Origin: Stomoxys calcitrans
Lineage: Eukaryota > Arthropoda > Insecta > Diptera > Muscidae
NCBI RefSeq assembly: GCF_963082655.1
Contig: NC_081552.1
Span: 124,777,494 to 124,841,493, forward strand
Direction: 5' to 3'
Length of the DNA stretch: 64,000 bases
The notes beneath the pieces are model-generated. The model made no database searches. It saw only the letters and a program-made list of their open reading frames with translations, and had not been told where the DNA came from. Position 1 is the stretch's first letter. Each line of letters opens with the position of its first letter. The position numbers were made by a program, and so were the translations under genes. Shown piece by piece: positions 1 through 11,965 of the stretch.

Positions 1-2232
1 TCTTACGCTTTCGCCTGATTCCACGATATATGGGTTGATTCCAACTCTGTTTTCTTGCAGCTGATCCATGTGTTTTTCGGGCGTCCCCTTCTTCGCCATC
101 CTTGCCCATTCCAGTCTAGGCCATTTCTCGCTATAGCATCGCGCGGTTGACGTAGGAAATGGTCCAGCCAAGTCTATTTTCTCTTCCGGATTTCTACTTC
201 GACAGGGGAAGCGTTTATTCTTACTACCAATTCCTCATTTCAAATACGATTTGGCCAGAAAATTCGAAGTATTTGACGCAGACAGCGATTTATAAAAACT
301 TGAATTTTGTGGGTAGTCGCTTGTGTCTAGCTCCAAGTTATACAGCAATATAATAAAATAGATTTCACAGTACTGTTGAAGATTCTGACTTTTGTATTAT
401 GTGAGATGTCAACGTCTTCAATGACATGATCGTTTATAGTGAGCGGTGTCAAATTTGATGTTCCTATCCTCATCGACTTCGTCTTTGCTATGTTTATCTT
501 CAGGCCTACTTTGGCAGCATTTTTATTTAATCGTCCCATTTTTGCCCTCAGGTGCTCAAAGCGATGCGCAAAGAGGCATATGTCATCAGCGTAGTCGATG
601 TCTCCAAGGAATTCGTTTATGCGCCAGCGTATGCAATAGGGTGCCTCAGCATTAGCTGCTTCTAATATGGAAGGGTAGGCGATTGGATGCAACCCTGCTT
701 CAATCGTTTGACGAACCCGGAAGGTGGGCTCTCCTTTCCATTGCGGGGGTCTGATTAGTGACACAATCTATTCAGGGATACTTTTATTCAACAGCGTGTT
801 CCATATTGAAGTTTTCGAAACTGTGTCAAACGCACGCTCGAAGTCGATGATTAAAAGGTATAGGTCTGTATTAAGTTCTATAGACTGTTTAATGATTATG
901 CGCAGGGAGTTAATGTAGGGTGATCGCCTGAGCTATGGGGTGTGACCCATACCACAACAGTGCAGCAGGTATATTGTCAGGGCAGGCTGATTTACCGTTC
1001 TTGAGTGAGACCAGAACGGCTTCATTTTCTTCGCAGATGGGTGGGTCTGTAGATATAAATATCTCTGCGCGTGTTTCGGCGCACGGGGGGATTAGGAAGG
1101 TCGGAGCTTGCGTCCTTGTTGCTGGTCCTTCGGAGATGAAGAAACCGCGCCATCGCTCCAATTGCTGTTCAGTTGTTGGTAATTCCGATCCGTCCTCATC
1201 TTTTATTATTGCCGTTAGCCTGTATTGTTGTTGTCGCTCATTTGTTTTATTGACTCGTAAACACCATACATGTTTCGGTATTAAAATATATTTGCTTATC
1301 TCTGCGAACTAGGAGTATGACCAGCGAGGCGGAGGCGCGATATTCAGTCCTGGCTGAGGTTTTTGTTACACGTAATTTTGCCCGTAGCAGAGCGTTGAGA
1401 AGACGTTTCCGGTGTTTTATTTTCTCTATTGTTTCGTTGCTTATCCATGGTTTTTGGGATCGTCGAGCAATGCGTATGAATGAGGTGGCCGTCTCCGTAC
1501 ATGCTGCTGTTACAAGTATGTCGGTCCATGTATGGGTGTTGTTTTGCAGCTTCTCTGCTAATGTTGTTTTGTATTCACGGGCTGTTTTGGGGTATTTTAG
1601 ATGTAAGAAGTTAAACTTTGTACTTTTTGTTTGAGTTTCAGGACGGCTGGGCGTTGCGTAGAGTGGACACTAAAATCATGTGTCTTTATCGATGTTGGCT
1701 CTTCGTCTAGTTTTTACATCCATCTGCGAACCCAGAAAGAGTTTGCTGATAAGTACGTGGTTTATTTAATTACGAGTGTTTCCATCTGGTGATTCCCAAG
1801 TATATTTGTGTATATTTTTTAATGAGGGAATTTTGTCCAATAATGAGCCGGTTTTTTGCGCAGAAATCAACCAATCTGTCGCTATTGTCATTCCTGGCAT
1901 CGCCAAGTCCTTGCATTCCTTTGATTGATTGTAGATTATTGTTGTTATTGCCAACCTTGGCACCGTTTGGTAGAGAGCGTATCACTGAGTCGAGTAGGGA
2001 ATAGAATTGATCTTTTGTGTCGCGTAGTATTGTACAATATATATTTTGCGGAATCTTGCCGTCACGATTCAGATATAATTGTATGGTAGAAGAGCTTGCT
2101 TTGCTTTCGGCGACAGTAAAAGATCGACCGCATTTACTCGGTGGATTGTAGTTTAGCATTTCGTCTGGACATAGTAAAGTCTCGATACTTCTTAGAAAGT
2201 TCTGACATCCCATGTTCCAATCATAAACCGTG
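1..2232 (-). pseudogene. RTE-like non-LTR retrotransposon ORF2 remnant
   Basis: This is a decayed LINE polyprotein read on the minus strand. In protein order I see: an AP-endonuclease start (GTWDVRTF near 2195-2225, followed at once by a stop); the endonuclease motif GLGDARNDN...DFCAKN and the WESPDG motif (about 1770-1920); an RT entry motif (SLKNGKSACPDNIP, near 940-1010); the catalytic DYADD at 582-596; a C-terminal FNSTVKSILLY stretch near 330-370; and a final RRRGRPKNTW-type tail reaching base 1. The reading frame changes several times and contains stops, so it cannot encode an active protein. The endonuclease and tail wording is like RTE-type LINEs common in invertebrates; the clade is an inference. 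The 3' end lies outside the window. Confidence 0.8.
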
Positions 2233-2805
2233 TTCTGAACCCATAGGTCGTCATAGACGGTTGTCAGTTCCATTGTTTCTTATTGATATTTCTGTAAACA
2301 CATCGCATCGGTACCTAGTGCTGGGGCTGCCAACGACTATCAAGACCAGGTTTTATTGATGGTATATCTTCTGAAAATCTGCGAGTGCCACCATTGGCCA
2401 TTTCATTTGGCTCATTCGCTGCGGACCCTATTACACAGACCCATCGTGTTCGTATTCGAATCCATGTAAGCGGGTCACCCTTTCCTGGGTGTGCTAACTT
2501 TTTGGTTCGATATTTTATTTCTGCGGTACCCGTCATATCTGATTATCATTCTCAAATCCGACACCAGAGGAAGCGTCCGATGGAAGAAGTACCAGGGAAA
2601 CTGCGCAACAAAAATTTGTTTTTGATGCAATTTTTACCGGATATCTTTTCCATCAAACAGATTTTCGATCGATTTAAAAAAAGATCGAAGGAGAAATAAG
2701 AGGCGTTATTTTAGCAGAACGTAGATAGCTCTTCGTAAAAATTGTCCAAAATTAATTTTTTAGTTTGTGCAAAATGTTAAGGTAATAAATTTCATTAAAA
2801 AACAT
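2233..2805. other. Flank upstream of the RTE-like LINE, no gene recognised
   Basis: The first 300 bases may be the 5' leader or ORF1 remnant of the neighbouring LINE, but no motif proves it. The rest is AT-rich. No RNA gene or conserved coding frame is visible. Confidence 0.4.
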
Positions 2806-3373
2806 TTTTATACCTTCCGCCATAGGAAGATGCGTCTAAGACCCCATAAATTATATATATTCTTGATCGTAGTGACATTTTAAGTCGATCTAGCCATATC
2901 CGTTCGTCCGTCTGTCTGTCGAAAGCACGCTAACTTTTGAAGGAGTAGAGCTAGCCGCTTGAAATTTTGCACAAATACATACATCTTATAGGTGTAGGTC
3001 GGTCATGTATCGTCCAAATCGATCCATACCCTAATATAGCTGCCATATAAACCGTTCTGGGATCTTGAGTTTTTGAGCTTCTAGAGAGCGCAATTCTCAT
3101 CCGACTTGCCACAAATTTTGAACAACGACTTCTCCCGTGGCCTTCAACATACGTGTATAATATGGTCTGAATAAATCTATTGCTTGACATAAACCGATCT
3201 CCCGATTTTGCTTCTTGAGCCCCGAATCGAACTATGACTTGACATAGATCCTCCTCCGTCCATATTCATTATTCTTTGTTTGCTTAAAAAGAGATACTTC
3301 GCAAAGAACTCGACAGATGCGATCCATGGTGGAGGGCATATAAGATTCGGCCCGGCCGAACTTGGCATTCTCT
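2806..3373 (+). mobile_element. HINE-A element, degenerate and short
   Basis: The 5' end is eroded (TATACCTTCCGCC instead of TATACCCTCCACC), but the TA-rich core, the (GTCY)n tract near 2905-2922, internal CCGAT-rich monomers, the ATGGTGGAGGG subterminal repeat and the TTCGGCCCGGCCGAA hairpin at about 3347-3361 follow in order. The sequence after the hairpin is clipped, and the next copy starts directly. This non-coding structure matches DINE-1/mini-me, that is, non-autonomous Helentron-like elements. Confidence 0.8.
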
Positions 3374-3620
3374 TACCCTCCACCATAGGATGTGGGGTAT
3401 ACTAATTTCTTTATTCTGTTTGTAACTACTCGAAATATTCGTCTGAGACCCCATAAAGTATATATATTCTTGATCGTCGGGACATTTTATGTTCAAAACC
3501 GGACCATATTTCGATATCGCTCTAATAGCAGAGCAAATCTTTTCTTATATCCTTTTTTGCCTATGAAGAGATGCCGGGAAAAGAACTCGACAAATGCGAT
3601 CCATGGTGGAGGGTATAAAT
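3374..3620 (+). mobile_element. HINE-A internal-deletion derivative in tandem with the previous copy
   Basis: It has the 5' end (TACCCTCCACCATAGGATG), the TA core as far as about 3490, then jumps to the 3' part (agagatgccgggaaaag, then ATGGTGGAGGGTATA). The GTCY tract and all monomers are missing, and so is the terminal hairpin. It lies head to tail directly behind the preceding copy. Confidence 0.8.
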
Positions 3621-3689
3621 ATTTAAATTTGAGTTATAAAACAAAAAAAAAATATTACTGTTATAAATTATTTACCTTTTACAAAGCAA

Positions 3690-4161
3690 TATTAGACTCT
3701 TAACATATTTATTTTTCACAATCCTAAACTAGAATCCCTAAAGTGATCCTTTAAATATGTTAAGTGTCTAATATTGACTATTATAATTATTTTGTGTGTT
3801 TTAGGGGACTAAATCCGTAGGCGGTGTCTTTTGAAGCCTTCTAACAGGTGTATAATTTTAGAATATGTTGTTTAGATCAGAGTTCACGTGTATACTCAGT
3901 TTATTGGCGTGTCTCTGTGCGGCGGAGGAGATCTCTTCCACTACTGTTTTCACTTTTAAATCTCTGTGAAGATTGGCATTTCTCGGATTTTATTTTGCGT
4001 TTTGTGTATTTTTTCTACGGCGGTCTTTGAAGCACAGCCCCAAAGCTGAGACCCATACGGACTTCATCATTTGGTTGTATATCAGCAGTTTCTTCTTTAT
4101 TGATACTCTGTTATCCCCTAGCAGCCAATACAGTTTGCTGTACTTCAATTTTATTTCTTGG
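3690..4161 (-). pseudogene. Jockey-like LINE, 3' end of ORF2 and 3' UTR
   Basis: On the minus strand this encodes the C-terminal part of a jockey-type ORF2: a YWLLG...KKLLIYNQ stretch next to 4150, then NLHRDLKVKTVVEEI and a final TPVRRLQKTPPTDLV followed by a stop at 3801-3803. These are the usual closing motifs of the clade. It continues the frame interrupted at 4162 by a HINE-A insertion. No clear poly(A) is seen at the low-coordinate side. Confidence 0.75.
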
Positions 4162-4935
4162 TTATATACCCTCCACCATAGGAAAGGGGTATACTAATTT
4201 CGTCATTCTGTTTGTAACTCCTCGAAATATTCCTCTGAGACCCCATAAAGTGTATATATTCTTGATCATAATGTCATTTCAAGTCGATCTAGCCATGTCC
4301 GTCCATCCGTCTGTATGTCAAAAAAACGCTAACTTTCGAAGGAGTAAAGCTAGCCGCTTGACATTTGGCATGAATAATTTTTATTAGTGTAAGTCAGTTG
4401 GGATTGTAAGTGGGCCATATCGGTTCATGTTTTGATTTAGCTGCCCTATAAACCGATCTTGGATCTTGACTTCTTGAGTCACTAGGGAACGCAATTCTTA
4501 TCCAATTTGGCTGAAATTTTGCATGAGGTGTTTTGTTATGATTTCCAACAACTGTGTTAAGTTTGGGTAAAATTGGTCCATAACCTGATATAGCTGTCAT
4601 ATAAACCGATCTGGGATCTTCTGGGATCTTGACTTCTTGAGCATCTAGAGGTTGCAATTATAATCCGATTTGGCTGAAATTTTGTACAACGACTTCTCTC
4701 ATGAACTTCAATATACGTGTCAATTATCGGAATCGGTCTATAGCCTGATACAGCTCCCATATAAACCGATCTCCCTATTCTACTTCTTGAGCCCATTAAG
4801 GGTGCAATTTTAATTCGAATAGCTTCAATATCATAGCAATTTTTTCCTTTTATCATATGTTTACCTACAAAGAGATACCAGGAAAAGAACTCAACATATG
4901 CGATCCATGTTGGAGGGAATGTAAGATTCAGCCCG
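4162..4935 (+). mobile_element. HINE-A inserted in the jockey-like ORF2
   Basis: The 5' end is TATACCCTCCACCATAGG; the TA core, GTCY tract and monomers follow. The 3' end stops inside the hairpin (attcagcccg), so the terminal tail is missing. Jockey-like coding sequence lies on both sides (4161 and 4936), which shows insertion into the LINE. Confidence 0.85.
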
Positions 4936-7140
4936 TCAAATTTTTAGTTTTGGTATCGAGGGTCATTCCAAGGTATTTGGCTGTATTTGCATAAGGCATT
5001 TTTACATTGCTTAAATATATCGGAGTTGGTGATACGTGTTTGTTGGTGAATATCAAATGAACTGATTTATTTTCATTAAGATGCATTCTCCATTTGCTAA
5101 TCCATGCATGTATTTCTAACAAAGTGGATACAGGTGTGCAGTAGCTTCTTTTTCAGTATCTGCATAGAATTGCGGTGTCACCTGCAAATGTAGCTATGGT
5201 TGAAGTGTGGGTAGGGATTGGAATATCTCTGGTACAAAAAAGATATAAAACTGGCCCAAGGACACTTCCTTGTGGTACGCCTGCATTTATAGGTTTGAGT
5301 TTGGAGTACTCATAATCTAGTTTAACTCGAAAGTGGCGGTTGCTTTGGTAAGACTCCAGTATTTCATAAATTTATTCTTTTGGGAGATCGTTATACTGTT
5401 TTAACAGCAATCCAGTGTGCCATCGAAAGCTTGTCATATGTCAAGGAATGCAGCAGAGAAATTTTTTTGTTTTTAATAGCCTTTTCTGCAATATCGATTA
5501 TCCGATGTATTTGCTGTACAGTAAAGTGCTGGTTTCTGAAACCAAATTGGTGTTCAGGGATTAAGTTTCTTTGAGCTAAGATAGGCTGAAGCCTTTTTAC
5601 CAGAAGTTTTTCAAAGATGTTCAATATAATCGGCAATAAGGATATAGGTCTGTATGATTTTAATTCGTTTTCAGGTTTACCAGGTTTGTGAATTACAATT
5701 ATTTCGGCCACTTTCTAAGATAACGGGACTATCGGAGGTGAAAACAGGCGTTTATTATGTATAACAAGTATTTTAACTGCAGTTTGTTCATTACGTTCCC
5801 TGTAATTAAATCATATCCTGGGGCTTTCTTTGAGCTTAAGTCATTTTTAATAATGTGTACAAGTTCTTTTAACTTAGCAGGTGTGATTTTTTGGTTATCC
5901 GATCTTGCTATTTTGCAAAGGTTTTCATTGGAAGATGCCTGTAACGGTTGGAAAATATTCCGCGAACAACTCAGATTTTTCAAGAGGTCCAGTTGCCATG
6001 ACAGTTTTTAATTGCAGGTATTTGAGGCTTGCACCCTTGAAGGTGTCTTGTAGCTCGTTTTTTGGTGGCTGTAAAGTTTTGTAGATTGGCGAACATTGTT
6101 TTATTTCTAATTTCATTTGTGGCATTTTTTAGTTCCGTGACAAGTCTGTTCAATATTCTTTAATTTTGTGGTGTTCTTTGTTTTCGCCATCTTTTTCTAA
6201 TATGTTTAGGAAAATTGCTACATGCTAAATTTTTTAGTTCGGGTCTGCTCTCCCAAGCTGAGCTTTGAATAACTTCTATTAGTTTTTCCAAATTTTCTTC
6301 AATTTGATTAGACGTTTTCAGAGACATGTCAAATTTTTAATTTAAATTTTCGTTGAGAGTCTGTTTAAAGCAATGCCAATTTGTTTCTTTGTTGAATAGA
6401 AATAGGGGTTTTGTAATTTCAATTATTGTGACGGTCATTGACGGTCATTATTTCTGAAGAATGATCAGATGATGCATTTTGAACTTGTATATAGTTTTTT
6501 GAAATATTTTTCAATATGATAAAATCATTAAGGTCAGGTATAAATTCTCTATTTGTTGGCCAGTATGTTGGTTCATTGCCTGAATATATTTCACATTGGC
6601 ATGATTTGCATGCCTTGTGTAACTGTCTTCCTTTTGTAGTTGTTATTCTGGAACCCCACAGTATGTTTTTAGCTTTGAAATCTCCACCATAGATAAAGTG
6701 ATTACCAAGAATTTTAAGGATATCCATGTACTGTCTCGAATTGATCGACTTTCTTGGTGGTGAAAATAATGCACCTACTTTAAAGGATTTATTTTGCTTT
6801 AAACTAATAATAAACTTTAAACTAAATTAAACTAATATAAACTAAATAGACGCACAAGTTATTTGGAACATTTCCTGCTCAATTTTTTCTTCCTCATAGT
6901 GCTTGATGGTTTCTTTTATAATTACGGAAGCACCTCCCCTCGGTTTCTTAGAAGGATGTAAAGCGTTGTACAATTTATAGCCTTAAAAATTGACAAATGA
7001 TTGTTTTATGAAATGGCTTTCAGACAATAAAATAATATAGATTTTTTCCGTTCTAAGAAAATATTCTATTTTGTTCACGCGGTTTATCAAACCATTACAG
7101 TTCCAAGCTGCAATACGTAGGACTGACGTTTTAACATTTC
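4936..7140 (-). pseudogene. Jockey-like LINE ORF2, endonuclease and reverse transcriptase
   Basis: Minus-strand domains in order: an AP-endonuclease start (LRIAAWNCNGL near 7095-7130), KPRGGASVIIK (near 6930), GGDFKAKN..WGSR (about 6640-6700) and ASSDHS (about 6455-6475); then the RT entry KKAPGYDLITGNV (about 5795-5840), IHKPGKPENELKSYRPISLLP (5620-5705), AGVPQGSVLGPVLY (about 5230-5275) and KYLGMTLD (4950-4975). The catalytic box reads FAGD (5177-5188) where the family has FADD, so one metal-binding aspartate is lost. Several frameshifts separate the blocks. The element copied itself through target-primed reverse transcription when active; this copy is dead. Confidence 0.85.
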
Positions 7141-7226
7141 AAATTTACATGTTTATTGCAATGGCATTCAACTTTTCTATCAGCTTTTCATTTATTTCGG
7201 TCTGAAAATCCAACCTTCTGTTAATT

Positions 7227-8741
7227 TTATACCCACCACCGACGGATGGGGGTCGAAATATCCATTTCCGACGCTATAAAGTATATATATTCTTGATCAG
7301 CGTAAAAATCTAAGACGATCTAGACATGCCCGTCCGTCTGTCTGTTGAAATCACGCTACAGTTTTCAAAAATAGAGATATTGAGCTGAAATTTTGCACAG
7401 AGTCTTTTTTGTTCATAAGCAGGTTAAGTTCGAAGATGAGCTATATCGGACTATATCTTGATATAGACCGATCCGCCGATTTAGGGTCTATGGCACATAA
7501 AAGCCACATTTATTATCCGATTTTGCTGAAATTTGGGACAGTGAGTTGTGTTAGGCCCTTCAACATCCTTCATTAATTTGGCTCAGATCGGTTCAGATTT
7601 GCATATAGCTGCCATATAGACTGATCCTCCGATTTAGGGTCTTAGGCCCACAAAAGCCACATTTATTATCCGATTTTACTGAAATTTAAGACAGTGAGTT
7701 GTGTTCGGCCCCTCGACATCATTTATCAATTTGGACCAAATCGGTCCAGATTTGGATACAGCTGCCATATAGACCGATCCTCCGATTTAGAGTCTTAGGC
7801 CCATAAAAGCCACATTTAGCATCCGATTTTGCTGAAATTTGGGACAGTGAGTTACGTTAGGCTCCTCGACATCTTTCTTCAATTTGGCCCAGATCGGTCC
7901 AGATTTGGATATATCTGCAATATAGACCGATCTCTCGATTTAAGGTTTTTTGCCCATAAAAGGCACATTTATTATCCGATGTCGCCGAAATTTGGGACAG
8001 TAAGTTATATTTGGCCCTTCGTCATCCTTCGTCAATTTGGCTCAGATCGGTCCAGTTCGGGATATAGCTGTCATATAGACCGATCCTCCGATTTAGGGTC
8101 TTAGGCCCATAAAAGGCGCATTTATTGTCCGATGTCGCCGAAATTTGGAACATTGAGTTAGGTTAAACCCCTTGACATAGTTCTACATTATGGCACAGAT
8201 CGGTCAAGATTTGGATATAGCTGCCATATAGACCGATCTCTCGGTTTTGGGGCCAGAAAAAGCGCATTTATTGTCCGATGTCGCCGCAATTTGGGAGAGT
8301 GAGTTATATTGGGCCCTTCGACATCCTTCTTCAATTTCACTCATATCGATCCTGATTTGGATATAGCTGCCATATAGACCGATATCTCGATTTAAAGTTT
8401 TGGCCTCAAAAAAGACGCATTTATAATCCGATTTAACTGAAATTTGAGACATTGACTTATGTTAGGCTTTTCGACATCCATGTTGTACAATATATGGTTC
8501 AGATCGGTTTATTTTTAGATATAGCTACTAAAAAGACCAATATTTTGTTATACATAGTTGAATAATGACTTGAACTTATTAGTATTTGGTCCAAATCGGA
8601 TCATATTTCGACATAACTGCAATATGACATAAGGTATGCAATTTGCACTGGGCTTTGATGATAGGTATTTTACATATAGATACCTGAGGTGGTGGGTATT
8701 CAAAGTTCGGCCCGGCCGAACTTAACGCCTTTTTACTTGTT
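7227..8741 (+). mobile_element. HINE-B element inserted in the jockey-like LINE
   Basis: It starts TATACCCACCACC and carries the TA core (tatatattcttgatcagcg), a short GTCY tract, six to seven monomers with a 153-bp period (landmark agaccgat at 7618, 7771, 7924, 8077 and 8230), the GGTGGTGGGTAT subterminal repeat and the TTCGGCCCGGCCGAA hairpin, and ends ttttacttgtt. There is no coding capacity; the open frames here are chance readings of the monomers. Confidence 0.85.
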
Positions 8742-8935
8742 CTAAGTTTTTTTTTTTGTTTTAAATTTCAGTTAAAACTGTTGCGCTTCTATAGGTAGTT
8801 TTTGGTGATTGGTATTTGTGACCTAAGAAAAAGTTCTTGGCCTAGATACTTCACAACTTTGCTTGTGATTTCACAGGTACCTGCTATGTGGAGTATAGCC
8901 GTGCATTTAAGTTCGGTTGTTATGCTTCACTGCTT
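8742..8935 (-). pseudogene. Jockey-like LINE, ORF1 middle fragment
   Basis: This short island lies between HINE-B and HINE-A. The minus strand gives a broken frame with AILHIAGTCEITSKVVKYLG, which I place in ORF1 of the same LINE because the sequence on either side (7141-7226 and 10401-10660) continues it. No zinc knuckle is visible. The placement is an inference. Confidence 0.5.
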
Positions 8936-10400
8936 TTTATACCCTCCACCATAAGATGAGGGGTATACTAATTTCGTCATTCTGTTTGTAACTACTCGAA
9001 ATATTCGTCTGAGACCCTATGAAGTATGTATATTCTTGATCGTCGCGACATTTTATGTCGATCTAGCCATGTCCGTCCGTCCGTCTGTCTGTCGAAAGCA
9101 CGCTAACTTCCGAAGCAGTAAAGCTAGCCGCTTAAAATTTTGCACAAATACTTCTTATTAGTGTAGGTTGGTTGGTATTGTAAATGGGCCATATCGGTCC
9201 ATGTTTTGACATAGCTGCCATATAAACCGATCTTGGGTCTTGACTTCTTGAGCCTTTAAAGTGTGCAATTCTTATCCGATCGGAATGAATGTTTGCACGA
9301 CGTGTTTCGTTATGATATTTAACAACTGTGCCAAGTATGGTTCAAATCGGTCTATAACCTGGTATAGCTGTCATAGAAACCGATCTTGGGTCTTGACTTC
9401 TTGAGCCTCTAGAGTGCGCAATTCTCATCCGATTTGACTGAAATTTTGCACATAGTGTTTTAGTATCACTTTTAACAACTGTCTTAAGTATCGTTAAAAT
9501 CGGTCCATAACCTGGTATAGCTGCCATATAAACCGATCTTGGGTCTTGACTTCTTGAGCCTCTAGAGGGCACAATTCTTATCCGATTTGAATGAATTTTT
9601 GCACGAAGTATTTCGTTATAATATCCAACAACTGTGCTAAGTATGGTTCAAATCGGTCCATAACCTGATATAGCTGCCATATAAACCGATCTTGGGTCTT
9701 GACTTCTTGAGCCTCTAGAGGGCACAATTCTTATCCGATTTGAATGAATTTTTGCACGAAGTATTTCGTTATAATATCCAACAACTGTGCCAAGTATGGT
9801 TGAAATCGGTCCATAACCTGATATAGCTGTCATATAAATAGATCTGGGGATTTGACTTCTTGAGCTTCTAGAGGGCGCAATTCCTATCCGATTTGGCTGA
9901 AATTTTGCATGACGTATTTTATTTTTACTTTCAACAACTGTGTCAAATAAGGTTCAAATCGGTTCATAACCTGATATAGCTGCCATATAAACCGATCTGG
10001 GATCTTGACTTCTTGACCCCTAGAGGTCGCAATTATTATCCGATATGCCTAAAATTTTGTACGACGGATCCTCTCATGACCATTAACAAAAGTGTTTATT
10101 ATGGTCTGAATCGGATCCGATACAGATCCCATAAAAATCGTTCTCTCTATTTTACTTCGTGAGCCCCAATGGGCGCAATTCTTATACGAATTGGCTGAAA
10201 TTTTACACAGGTCTCCAACATAATTTAATTGTGGTCCGAACCGGACCATATCTTGATATCGTTTTAATAGCAGAGCAACTCTTTTCTTATATCCATTTTT
10301 GCCTAAGAAGAGATGCCAGGAAAAAAACTCGACAAATGCGATCCATGGTGGAGGGTATATAAGATTCGGCCCGGCCGAACTTAGCACGCTTTTACTTGTT
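8936..10400 (+). mobile_element. HINE-A, full structure with several monomers
   Basis: Both ends are clear: TATACCCTCCACCATAAG at the 5' side, and ATGGTGGAGGGTATATAAG, the hairpin and cttagcacgcttttacttgtt at the 3' side. The (GTCY)n tract is at about 9070-9093. At least four monomers of about 153 bp follow, then the more diverged 3' third (agagatgccaggaaaa...). It lies inside the jockey-like ORF1. Confidence 0.9.
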
Positions 10401-10660
10401 TTTTTTCTTTTTTGATTTATGATACTGGCATTGATTATTTGCCATTGCAGATTGCTCACTTACAAAATTATCGGCTTTGTAGTTTTCATCTTGTTCTTCT
10501 GGATTTTCAACTGCGCGATCGGTGGTATTATCGCTTATAATATTTCGTTTTAGCTCACAGCTTTCTTGTTTTAGTTGTTGCATTTCAAGCAAAATAGCAT
10601 CAATTGTAAGATGCATATCACATATTTGTTGTTTTAGTTTTACATTTTCGTTTGGATTAT
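10401..10660 (-). pseudogene. Jockey-like LINE, ORF1 N-terminal fragment
   Basis: The minus-strand frame reads an acidic, glutamine- and lysine-rich peptide with a likely coiled coil (LLEMQQLKQESCELKRNI) and ends KSKKKKNK at the HINE-A junction. Its position upstream of the endonuclease fits ORF1 of the interrupted LINE. I see no gag-type zinc fingers here. Confidence 0.5.
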
Positions 10661-11049
10661 AGGAATCTGGTTACTTCTGCAGAGGATGTTCGGCAAAAAC
10701 TTCAGAAAGATAAATGATGACGAGATCTAAGGATATGTTCATAAAATCCACAACCACACCGTTAGGTAAGAACACATGAGACCACCCAACGTGCAATTCA
10801 TTTCCTATATAATTTTACTGAGTCATGTGTCAATCCCATAGAAAATAGTTAATGACTACAGCATTTTACATCTTCCATTCATACTTGCGAGCAGAAGATG
10901 TAAAATGCTGTATAGTGGTTGTCGTAAGAAGCGTACAGCGAGAGAGGGAGGGAATTAGATAAAACTTTGGGATTATGAAAGCGTCAACAGACAGCAAGTA
11001 ATTTATCTGATTTACGTAGTGAGAAAAATGTAACTTTTTTCAATTTATT
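10661..11049. other. Non-repetitive flank with a perfect hairpin
   Basis: No gene or known repeat is recognised. The notable structure is an 18-bp perfect inverted repeat at 10858-10911, listed separately. Confidence 0.4.
10858..10911. repeat. Perfect 18-bp inverted repeat, 18-nt loop
   Basis: ACAGCATTTTACATCTTC at 10858-10875 is repeated as its exact complement at 10894-10911. The loop is 18 nt. A folded RNA from either strand would be a 54-nt hairpin. It could be the palindromic end of an unknown element or a small-RNA precursor; nothing here decides. Confidence 0.75.
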
Positions 11050-11734
11050 ACAAACCGAGTGAGCATCATCTGTGCGATGCCTTTCATGGACTCTATTCGG
11101 GTACGAGACTAGGATTAGCACTTGTGCGAAAGGTTTCATCGGATTTGCTTCACTGCATAAAAGAGCTGCACAGTGGGGAATTTGGTATTCAAAATTGTGA
11201 TGAATTCAAGGTCCACTATTGATATTCACTATTATGGCTGCAGTTGCCACAACTCTGCTCCGATCTCTACAAAATTTAGCATGAGGACTTATATTTGATG
11301 GCTCAATTTGTGTGAAATATGTCGTCCTTATAGAATAAGATTTGCATATAGCTCTCCTAAATGTGTATCTTTCATCCAATATATGCTTCCATGGCTGCAG
11401 GCGTTCACAATTTTGATCTGCTCATTACTAAATTTGGTAAGACTTCTCGTTTCTATATGTCAAATTTGCATTAAAATCGGTTAAGATTTAAATATAGCTC
11501 GCATATTTGTCTCAACCGATATGCGCTTTTGTGGCTGTGCTAGCAACAATATTGGTCCGGTCAACATTTTGGACGAGATTTTTTGTTATTCAGACTTCGA
11601 TATCTCTTTAATTGCTAAATTTAACAATCTTATTGTATATTTAGCATGAGATATTCAATTTCTGTACGAACTGAGGTCTCTATGTTTAAACTCCAATGGA
11701 TTTGGATACTTCTAATTACATTTTATTTTTCTTT
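11050..11734. repeat. Decayed HINE-D-like sequence
   Basis: It has phrases shared with the better copy at 42943-43612 and the fragments at 27480 and 51100, such as tcggttaagatttaaatatagctc and lines alternating with ttttgtggctg. The ends are not recognisable. A stretch near 11670-11705 (complement of actccaatgga...) also occurs beside both Penelope fragments. Confidence 0.45.
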
Positions 11735-11870
11735 ATTTACTAGCTTACCCGGGCCCGCTCCGCTGAGCCTTCCTTTACTTTATATTGAACACAAGTTTCC
11801 TTGAAATATTTATTTTTGACAATTAAAGATCTTTTAGTGAAATACCATGGTACGAAAATAGTATTTCGCT

Positions 11871-11872
<2 letters not shown>

Positions 11873-11961
<89 letters not shown>
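11873..11961. repeat. (TA)n microsatellite
   Basis: About 44 uninterrupted TA dinucleotides. The homologous point in the copy at 49400-49430 has only a short non-repetitive stretch, so the tract grew within this copy. Confidence 0.95.
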
Positions 11962-11963
<2 letters not shown>

Positions 11964-11965
11964 TG

